Below are positions 7,059 through 11,548 of a stretch of 21,079 bases of DNA, in pieces (positions within the stretch are counted from its first letter, which is position 1; every line of letters begins with the position of its first letter). Below the pieces are notes generated by a model that saw nothing but the letters and a program-made list of their open reading frames with translations, was not told where the DNA came from and searched no databases. The stretch comes from an uncultured Candidatus Saccharibacteria bacterium (GTDB lineage: Bacteria; Patescibacteria; Saccharimonadia; Saccharimonadales; UBA4665). The DNA lies in NCBI GenBank assembly GCA_946482575.1, contig CAMLRZ010000016.1, forward strand, positions 1 to 21,079. The letters are read 5' to 3'. Position numbers and translations under genes: made by a program.

Positions 7059-8576
7059 ATGGATTCGACTAACGAAAAAATTGGACAACTTATTGCACAA
7101 ATCCGGCAGGAACGCGGCCTCACGCAGGCCGAATTTGCACGTCGCCTAGCTACGTCGCAATCTGCCGTTAACCGCATGGAACACGGCAAGCAAAACCTTA
7201 GCCTGGATATTTTGGGCCGCATTAGCGATGTTTTAAACAAGCAGCTGATCACCCTAAACGCCAGCGCCGTAAACCTGCGTATCGAAGGTGGTCACGAACT
7301 TCACGGTGACATCACCCTTAAAACAAGCAAAAACGCCGCAGTAGCCCTGCTCTGCGCCAGCCTGTTGAACTATGGTGTTACCCGTTTTAACTCCTTCCCT
7401 CGTATCGAGGAAGTTTATCGCATCATTGAGGTGCTAGAGAGTATCGGCGTACAGGCTCGCTGGATCGACAACGACCTAGAGCTTCGTCGTCCCGAAAAGC
7501 TCCAGCTTTCCAAAATGGACGCTGCTGCTGCCCGCAAAACCCGCTCAGTTCTTATGATGATGGGCTCGCTCATGCACGACCACAAACGCTTCAAAATCCC
7601 GTATGCCGGCGGCTGTAAGCTCGGTACGCGTACCGTTGCGCCTCACCTGTATGCGCTGGAAGAATTTGGCGTGGGCATTGTTGCCACCACTGGTCACTAC
7701 GAAGTAAGTGTCAACAAAAAGCCCGCTGGGCGCGTCACTCTGTTTGAAGCTGGCGACACAGTTACCGAAAACGCGTTGCTGGCTGCTGCCCGCACTCCTG
7801 AAGAAACAATTATCGAGTTTGGCACCAGCAACTACATGGTGCAGGACTTGTGCTTCTTCCTGCAAAAACTTGGCGTGAAAATTAGTGGCATCGACAGCAA
7901 CCAGATTCGCGTTAAAGGCGTGCCGTACATCAAAAAGAATATTACCTACACGCCTGCCGAAGATCCTATTGAAGCTATGTTCTTCACAGCTGCCGCCGTT
8001 ACCACCAACTCCAGCATTACCATTCACCGCGTGCCAATCGAATTTATGTCGCTCGAGCTGCTGAAGCTCAAAAAAATGGGCCTCAAATATGACATTACCG
8101 AACGTTATAAGGCGCACAATGGCCACACCCAATTGGTTGACCTGACCATTCACAAGCACAATGGCACCCTAAAGGCCTTGACCGAAAAGATTCACTCAGC
8201 CGCCTACCCTGGCCTGAATGCTGATAACTTGCCGTACTTTGTGCCCGTTGCTGGCGTGGCTCATGGTCGCACTTTGATCCACGACTGGATGTACGAAAAT
8301 CGTGCCATTTACTACACCGAAATGACCAAAGTTGGCATGCAGGTAGAACTGGCCGACCCACATCGCCTGTACGTCGAAGGGCCGACGCACTTCCGCGCAG
8401 CGGATGTGGTATGTCCACCTGCTCTGCGCCCTGCCAGCCTGCTGCTGATTGGCATGCTTGCTGCGGACGGTGTTTCTACACTCCGTAATATTTACACCAT
8501 TCAGCGCGGATATGAAGACCTGGCTGAACGCCTGAACAGCCTGGGCGCCAGCATCACCGTACTGCACGAATTATAA
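7059..8576 (+). CDS. murA: MurA (UDP-GlcNAc enolpyruvyl transferase) with N-terminal XRE HTH domain
   Basis: MurA transfers enolpyruvate from PEP to UDP-GlcNAc, the first committed step of peptidoglycan synthesis. This protein has 505 residues against about 420 for ordinary MurA; the excess is mainly a complete Cro/C1-type HTH at residues 7-65 (IGQLIAQIRQERGLTQAEFA, then SQSAVNRMEHGKQNLSLDIL). The enzyme begins at about residue 70. Key positions are conserved: Lys91-Asn92 in the TSKNAAV motif, Cys186 in YAGGCKLGTRTVAPH (the fosfomycin-target Cys), Arg191, NADN for the catalytic Asp near 396, and PPALRPASLLLIGMLAADG with IQRGYEDLAERL at the end. There is one reading frame throughout, with no stop or ribosome binding site at the domain junction, so this is a true fusion. 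The leader is only a few nucleotides. A promoter for tRNA-Gly follows within 20 nt. Confidence 0.93.
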   Translation: MDSTNEKIGQLIAQIRQERGLTQAEFARRLATSQSAVNRMEHGKQNLSLDILGRISDVLNKQLITLNASAVNLRIEGGHELHGDITLKTSKNAAVALLCASLLNYGVTRFNSFPRIEEVYRIIEVLESIGVQARWIDNDLELRRPEKLQLSKMDAAAARKTRSVLMMMGSLMHDHKRFKIPYAGGCKLGTRTVAPHLYALEEFGVGIVATTGHYEVSVNKKPAGRVTLFEAGDTVTENALLAAARTPEETIIEFGTSNYMVQDLCFFLQKLGVKISGIDSNQIRVKGVPYIKKNITYTPAEDPIEAMFFTAAAVTTNSSITIHRVPIEFMSLELLKLKKMGLKYDITERYKAHNGHTQLVDLTIHKHNGTLKALTEKIHSAAYPGLNADNLPYFVPVAGVAHGRTLIHDWMYENRAIYYTEMTKVGMQVELADPHRLYVEGPTHFRAADVVCPPALRPASLLLIGMLAADGVSTLRNIYTIQRGYEDLAERLNSLGASITVLHEL

Positions 8577-8581
8577 AAATC

Positions 8582-8617
8582 CTCCGAAGATCTGATATAA
8601 TAGCCATATCTTCGGAG
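8582..8617 (+). promoter_or_regulatory. tRNA-Gly promoter inside a 10-bp perfect inverted repeat
   Basis: CTCCGAAGAT (8582-8591) and ATCTTCGGAG (8608-8617) form a perfect 10-bp inverted repeat. The 16-nt centre carries an extended -10, TGATATAAT (TATAAT at 8596-8601), about 20 nt before tRNA-Gly. There is no T-run after the repeat, so it is not an ordinary terminator for murA. It could be an operator, or a hairpin in read-through transcripts from murA. Confidence 0.6.
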
Positions 8618-8621
8618 AAAC

Positions 8622-8696
8622 GCGGGTGTCGTATAGTGGCTAATATGCCAGCCTTCCAAGCTGGAGACGCGAGTTCGATTCTCGCTACCCGCACCA
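8622..8696 (+). tRNA. tRNA-Gly (anticodon TCC)
   Basis: A complete cloverleaf. The acceptor GCGGGTG pairs with TACCCGC (one G-U), the anticodon stem CCAGC/GCTGG encloses the loop CTTCCAA with anticodon TCC, and the T-arm is CGAGT-TCGATTC-like. Discriminator A and an encoded CCA (8694-8696) are present. It reads GGA and by wobble other Gly codons. Confidence 0.95.
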
Positions 8697-8735
8697 CGTT
8701 TTAACGGCCTGCGGACGAAGATCTGACCAGCGTTT

Positions 8736-8812
8736 GCCCCGGTAGCTCAGCTGGATAGAGCAAGAGACTTCTAAGCTCAAGGTCACAGGTTCGAATCCTG
8801 TCCGGGGTACCA
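8736..8812 (+). tRNA. tRNA-Arg (anticodon TCT)
   Basis: The acceptor GCCCCGG pairs with CCGGGGT (terminal G-U), the D-arm is standard, and the T-arm ACAGG-TTCGAAT-CCTGT is perfect; CCA is encoded. The loop CTTCTAA gives anticodon TCT, which reads AGA. The anticodon stem is weak: AGAGA against GCTCA gives only the three inner-middle pairs, with A-A at 27-43 and A-G at 31-39. The gene may be functional or decaying. The last 25 bases plus two A's recur 75 bp downstream. Confidence 0.82.
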
Positions 8813-8837
8813 AATCCACGTTCAGGATATTTATCCG

Positions 8838-8889
8838 CATAACTTGTCACTGGCAAGTTATGGGTTCGAATCCTGTCCGGGGTACCAAA
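8838..8889 (+). repeat. Hairpin fused to a second copy of the tRNA-Arg 3' end
   Basis: Bases 8863-8889 repeat 8788-8814 exactly (27 nt: part of the T-stem, the T-loop, the 3' acceptor strand, CCA and following A's). The copy is directly preceded by a 9-bp hairpin, CATAACTTG / CAAGTTATG, with a 7-nt loop (8838-8862), and before that by GGATA-TT-TATCC (8825-8836). There is no 5' acceptor strand complementary to the copy, so it is not an intact tRNA. It resembles an attR-like duplicate of a tRNA integration site or a decayed tandem tRNA. Confidence 0.75.
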
Positions 8890-8948
8890 AATCACCCATC
8901 ACTAGGGTAAAACCAAAACAATCTTATCTCTATTAAAACTCCAAACAA

Positions 8949-8982
8949 AAACAGTGGCTAACTCGCTCAGCCACTGTTTTTT
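8949..8982. terminator. Bidirectional rho-independent terminator
   Basis: AAACAGTGGCT (8949-8959) pairs with AGCCACTGTTT (8969-8979) and continues into a T-run on the plus strand; the minus strand also reads T-rich after the stem. It lies between the tRNA-Arg region (plus) and the stop of the gene at 8998 (minus), and can serve both. Confidence 0.85.
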
Positions 8983-8997
8983 GTATTCTGTCGCTTG

Positions 8998-9366
8998 TTA
9001 GGCAGCGATCTGGTCGTTCAGTTCAACTGTTTCGCGCATCGTAACAACAGCTGCCAAGGTAGCACTTTCTGTTACGGTGTTACGGAGCGCAACTTCGGTC
9101 GAAGCAAACTGTTCCGGCGAGCGAAGCATCAAGCCGCCTAGTTCGGTTACCGTAGGCTGGTAGCCAGCAACAGCCATGGCGTATTGCACTTCCATATCGT
9201 TATGGTCATGAGAAGTAGCCACTAATTCACCTTCGCTTTTGGTGTAGGCATCAGCACCGTTTTGCATTTCGGCGTCGCTTAGTGTTTTACTACCAGGCAT
9301 ACTAGAAAACCAGGCGTCAAAGCTTTCGGCATTGCCAGGCTTAATGCCGTTATTTGTTAAGCGCAT
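8998..9366 (-). CDS. Hypothetical small protein, 122 residues
   Basis: I do not recognise this protein. It is acidic and soluble, with no signal peptide or membrane helix. The N-terminal part has KPGNAESFDAWFSSMPG and the middle LSDAEMQNGADAYTKSEGEL. A HDHNDMEVQYAMAVAGYQP segment contains two His and several acidic residues, and the C-terminal half is mostly helical (STEVALRNTVTESATLAAVVTMRETVEL). The ATG at 9366 has AAGGA at 6 nt. The gene is followed after 15 nt by the bidirectional terminator. It stands alone between tRNA genes. The ribosome binding site, terminator and host-like codon use support it as real. Confidence 0.7.
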   Translation of the reverse strand: MRLTNNGIKPGNAESFDAWFSSMPGSKTLSDAEMQNGADAYTKSEGELVATSHDHNDMEVQYAMAVAGYQPTVTELGGLMLRSPEQFASTEVALRNTVTESATLAAVVTMRETVELNDQIAA

Positions 9367-9458
9367 GATAATTCCTTTTGTTTAGAAAAAATGTATGGCC
9401 CCGCCGACGAGATGGGGTCTTAAAGCGGCACAATTGAGCGTCGTTTCGGAATATATGA

Positions 9459-9483
9459 TATAATAAGTTTACAAATTTGTAAA
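9459..9483. promoter_or_regulatory. Extended -10 box next to a 16-bp perfect palindrome
   Basis: On the plus strand TGATATAAT (-10 at 9459-9464) is followed 3 bp later by a perfect palindrome, TTTACAAATTTGTAAA (9468-9483). On the minus strand the palindrome's TTTACA with a 17-bp spacer to TATCAT could drive the gene at 9366. The plus-strand promoter could feed tRNA-His 108 bp downstream. Direction is uncertain; an operator role for the palindrome is inferred. Confidence 0.4.
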
Positions 9484-9571
9484 GACTTTGGTGTGTTTTT
9501 AACATTATCGCATTTGCACGAAAAGCTGGCTTTTTCAGAGCAAAAATGGTACAGTAGATCTGTTATATTTT

Positions 9572-9649
9572 GGCGGATGTAGCTCAGTAGGTTAGAGCGC
9601 TGGATTGTGGCTCCGGAGGCCGTGGGTTCGAATCCCATCATTCGCCCCA
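9572..9649 (+). tRNA. tRNA-His (anticodon GTG)
   Basis: The cloverleaf includes the diagnostic extra 5' G (G-1 at 9572) paired with discriminator C73 (9646). The acceptor GCGGATG pairs with CATTCGC (one G-U), the anticodon loop gives GTG, the T-arm is GTGGG-TTCGAAT-CCCAT, and CCA is encoded at 9647-9649. TATATT at 9564-9569 is too close to serve as its -10; TACAGT near 9550 is possible. Confidence 0.95.
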
Positions 9650-9663
9650 GAAATGAACATCAA

Positions 9664-9685
9664 AGACCCATCTTGGGTCTTTTTT
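9664..9685 (+). terminator. tRNA-His terminator
   Basis: AGACCCA (9664-9670), a 3-nt loop and TGGGTCT (9674-9680) are followed by T5 (9681-9685). The T-run overlaps the stop codon of the opposing DUF1653 gene (9684-9686). Confidence 0.85.
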
Positions 9686-9953
9686 ATTTGTCTACTTTTG
9701 TGAAGCGCAGCACTGACTTGCCCTGCCATTCTACTGTTTCGAGCCAGCTGGCTAGCGGTCGTACAAAAATCAGCTCGGTATCATACTGCGCCTGATAGAT
9801 AACACAGAGCTCGTCATTCCACTCCGTGACAGCCACGTGCAACACTTTGTACAGCTGATTGGGGTGTTTATAGTGAGCGTACACAGCTCCAACTGCCACT
9901 TTTTGGCGAGCTGACTCCAACTGGTTGTGTAGTTCGTCGTGAGATTTATGCAT
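9684..9953 (-). CDS. DUF1653 family small protein
   Basis: The protein is 89 residues. After an N-terminal helix (HKSHDELHNQLESARQKV) the core follows the DUF1653 pattern: VYAHYKHPNQLYKVLHVAV, then ELCVIYQAQYDTELIFVRPLASWLETVEW and a final RFTKV. Proteins of this family are small SH3-like domains of unknown function that are widespread in bacteria. The ATG at 9953 is chosen over 10025 because an extended -10 (TGTTACAAT) lies 6 nt upstream and the longer version would run across the divergent neighbour's promoter and start. No ribosome binding site is present, consistent with a leaderless mRNA. Its start is 33 nt from the start of the pentapeptide gene. Confidence 0.85.
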   Translation of the reverse strand: MHKSHDELHNQLESARQKVAVGAVYAHYKHPNQLYKVLHVAVTEWNDELCVIYQAQYDTELIFVRPLASWLETVEWQGKSVLRFTKVDK

Positions 9954-9959
9954 AGGCTC

Positions 9960-9980
9960 ATTGTAACAGGCTGCTATACT
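9960..9980. promoter_or_regulatory. Face-to-face divergent leaderless promoters
   Basis: The minus-strand extended -10 TGTTACAAT (hexamer 9960-9965) serves the gene at 9953, and the plus-strand extended -10 TGCTATACT (hexamer 9975-9980) serves the gene at 9987. Each hexamer is 6 nt from its ATG. The two hexamers are 9 bp apart, and each promoter's -35 region falls on or next to the other gene's start codon, so both cannot be occupied by RNA polymerase at once. Confidence 0.65.
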
Positions 9981-9986
9981 GATCAT

Positions 9987-10628
9987 ATGAAAATCGCCAA
10001 GCCCGAACTCCCTCACGAATTGCACACTGTTCCCAGCATCCGCAGCTTATTACGGACTGACAAAAAGCTTATCGGCCTGTTAGTACAAGATATGGATGTA
10101 CCAACCCTATCAGCCAAAGGCACGTCGCTTGCCGAATCCCAGGTGATCCGTTGCACGTTTTTACAGGCTAAAATCGAAAAACTGCAGCTGCAGGACTGCG
10201 TACTGGAAAACTCTGACTTCTCTGGAAGTAATCTAAGCGATGCCAGCTGGCACGCGGTTGCCGTTAAGTCTACCCGTTGCAGCGGCCTGCAATTGCCAAG
10301 TAGCTTGCTCAAAAATGTCACCTTTACCGGGTGTCGGCTGGATATGGCAAACTTTCGATTCGCCAAACTTGAAAATGTGCGGTTCGAGCAATGTGTAGTA
10401 ACTGGCATGGATTTGTACAACGCCCAATTAAAACATGTGGAATTTGTAGACTGTGACATAGAAGATGTTGAGTTTTCGGGTGCAAGGCTGACTGACGTTG
10501 ACCTAACCAGATCCCGACTGATTAGCGTCAAGGGGCTAGCTGGCTTGAAAGGTGCGCGCATAACATCTGAACAACTTGTGGCGTTAGTGCCCTACGTTGC
10601 GCAAGAAATTGGGCTTATTGTTGAGTAG
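9987..10628 (+). CDS. Pentapeptide-repeat protein
   Basis: This 213-residue protein has about 60 residues of N-terminal helix and loop, followed by A(D/N)LXX-type pentapeptide repeats from about residue 60 to 190, for example LENSDFSGSNLSDASW, LDMANFRFAKLENVRF and VEFSGARLTDVDLTRSRL. Such repeats form a right-handed quadrilateral beta-helix. Some family members mimic DNA and protect gyrase, but nothing here shows that role. The C-terminus (GLKGARITSEQLVALVPYVAQEIGL) is a helical cap typical of these proteins. The ATG at 9987 is chosen over 9939 because the extended -10 is 6 nt upstream and there is no ribosome binding site. Function unknown. Confidence 0.9.
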   Translation: MKIAKPELPHELHTVPSIRSLLRTDKKLIGLLVQDMDVPTLSAKGTSLAESQVIRCTFLQAKIEKLQLQDCVLENSDFSGSNLSDASWHAVAVKSTRCSGLQLPSSLLKNVTFTGCRLDMANFRFAKLENVRFEQCVVTGMDLYNAQLKHVEFVDCDIEDVEFSGARLTDVDLTRSRLISVKGLAGLKGARITSEQLVALVPYVAQEIGLIVE

Positions 10629-10634
10629 CGGCTC

Positions 10635-10803
10635 TTGCATTTTGTAAATTGCATGATATTATAGGTACGTTTTGTCGAGCCAAATGTGCGCTCCAAAGCA
10701 CATTAAGTACCTCTGTTTTTGTGGTTGGGAATCTGGTTACTAATTGTAGCAATCGGGCTTCCAACCGCAAATCTGCCCTTTTGGGCCCAACCTAGGAGTA
10801 GCC
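10635..10803 (+). promoter_or_regulatory. Promoter plus structured 5' leader of the GC-rich gene
   Basis: TTGCAT (10635-10640), 16 bp and extended -10 TGATATTAT (hexamer 10657-10662) predict an RNA start near 10669. The region then contains nested helices, AGGTAC/GTACCT (10663-10668 with 10707-10712) around AATGTGC/GCACATT (10683-10689 with 10698-10704). GGTTGGG (10723-10729) can pair either with CCAACC (10761-10766) or, over 7 perfect pairs, with CCCAACC (10786-10792), which is 1 nt from the AGGAG site (10794-10798). A GCCC-TTTT-GGGC hairpin (10775-10786) competes with the second pairing. The outermost helix starts slightly before the predicted RNA start, so that helix may not form in full. 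Confidence 0.45.
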
Positions 10804-11400
10804 TTGTCTTCTCCGGCTACGATCGCCGAAACATCCGACAACGCCGCGCCCGGCAACACGCTGCTGATCATCCCCGACGGCAGTCCGCTGTGGCTCAGGC
10901 CGAACCCCGACGACGAAACGGAAATATTGTTCGGCTGGCGCATCGATGCCCTCACCGCCCTGGTGGAGCAGCTGCCCACCAACAACTTCCCGATCCTGAT
11001 CGGCGCCAAAAGTCACACCGCGAACCAGCTGCTCAACGGCCCCTTCGAGGCAGGATGGGAGTGGGACGAACACCTCACCAACCACAACCTGGCCGTGGCG
11101 CCGCGCTTCGTCGAGGCAACTCACGGCAACAAGATCATCGGCAGCACCGACCCGACCGCCAAGCACATCGAGCTCTGGTTCATCCCTCGCGACACGTTCG
11201 GCAGCACCAGCGATGGCTGGGCCGGCGCTCTCCGTCGTCTGGGATTCGACATCACCAGCTGGAACAGTCGCCTCTCACTCCTTCAGAACCTCGAGGAGAA
11301 GCGCGTCGCCAACGCCATCGTCAACGCACAGCGTCCCACCGGCATCACGGTCGGTACCTTCGTCGGCCAGGAGCTGCTTACCAGCGAGTACACGCTCTGA
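10804..11400 (+). CDS. Unrecognised GC-rich, foreign-looking protein (TTG start, TGA stop)
   Basis: I do not recognise this 198-residue protein. The TTG at 10804 is chosen as start because AGGAG lies 5 nt before it. No signal peptide or membrane helix is seen. Visible pieces are NTLLIIPDGSPLWLRP near the N-terminus, FGWRIDALTALVEQLPTNNF, PFEAGWEWDEHLTNHNL with many aromatic and acidic residues, and a helical region SRLSLLQNLEEKRVANAIVN near the end. Third codon positions are strongly G/C, unlike both neighbours, and it is the only gene of the window ending in TGA. It sits between a structured AT-balanced leader and a long GC-rich hairpin (11441-11502). Transfer from a high-GC organism is inferred. 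The ribosome binding site, long open frame and codon bias support it as a real gene. Confidence 0.72.
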   Translation: MSSPATIAETSDNAAPGNTLLIIPDGSPLWLRPNPDDETEILFGWRIDALTALVEQLPTNNFPILIGAKSHTANQLLNGPFEAGWEWDEHLTNHNLAVAPRFVEATHGNKIIGSTDPTAKHIELWFIPRDTFGSTSDGWAGALRRLGFDITSWNSRLSLLQNLEEKRVANAIVNAQRPTGITVGTFVGQELLTSEYTL

Positions 11401-11440
11401 CGTCCCTCTGATCGCCTAGGCCCAACAGGAAGGATCAACA

Positions 11441-11502
11441 GAGGTGCCGCGCGGGCAAGAGCCAGGGTGCAATCGCACTCACTCTTCGCCCGCGCTCACC
11501 TC
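11441..11502. repeat. Long GC-rich hairpin, about 25 bp
   Basis: Four stacked arms pair in order: GAGGTG/CACCTC, GCGCGGGC/GCCCGCGC, AAGAG/CTCTT and GGGTGC/GCACTC (one G-U), with loop AATC and only small bulges (CC/T, C, CCA/A). It begins 41 nt after the TGA of the GC-rich gene and ends 25 nt before the -10 of the P-type ATPase gene. No T-run follows, so a simple intrinsic terminator is unlikely. Confidence 0.75.
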
Positions 11503-11526
11503 AATCCGTTCCATAAGTATGTCTGT

Positions 11527-11532
11527 TATACT
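11527..11532 (+). promoter_or_regulatory. Extended -10 of the P-type ATPase gene
   Basis: TGTTATACT is an extended -10 that lies 16 nt before the ATG at 11549. The predicted leader is about 9-10 nt, with only a weak AGAAG-like site. Confidence 0.5.
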
Positions 11533-11548
11533 ACATATCAGAAGTAGA

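Noticed and set aside
7545..8159. 204-codon minus-strand open frame
   Set aside because: Lies wholly inside murA, whose coding is certain; its composition reflects the complementary frame.
8577..8621. Intrinsic terminator for murA
   Set aside because: The 10-bp stem has no following T-run and a -10 box in its loop; a regulatory role fits better.
8813..8887. Intact second tRNA after tRNA-Arg
   Set aside because: The 5' acceptor strand and D-arm cannot be formed, and the hairpin loop lacks T33; only the 3' part is tRNA-like.
8701..8895. Minus-strand open frame with GTPDRIRT repeats
   Set aside because: It is an antisense translation of tRNA-Arg and its duplicated 3' end, a common spurious protein type.
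10013..10561. 182-codon minus-strand open frame
   Set aside because: Antisense to the pentapeptide-repeat gene, with no promoter or ribosome binding site.
10719..11411. 230-codon plus-strand frame rich in Arg, His and Pro
   Set aside because: A shadow frame of the GC-rich gene at 10804; composition is typical of an out-of-frame GC-rich read, and there is no ribosome binding site.
11444..11548. Longer N-terminus for the P-type ATPase
   Set aside because: It would translate the long hairpin and the promoter and has no similarity to pump N-termini.
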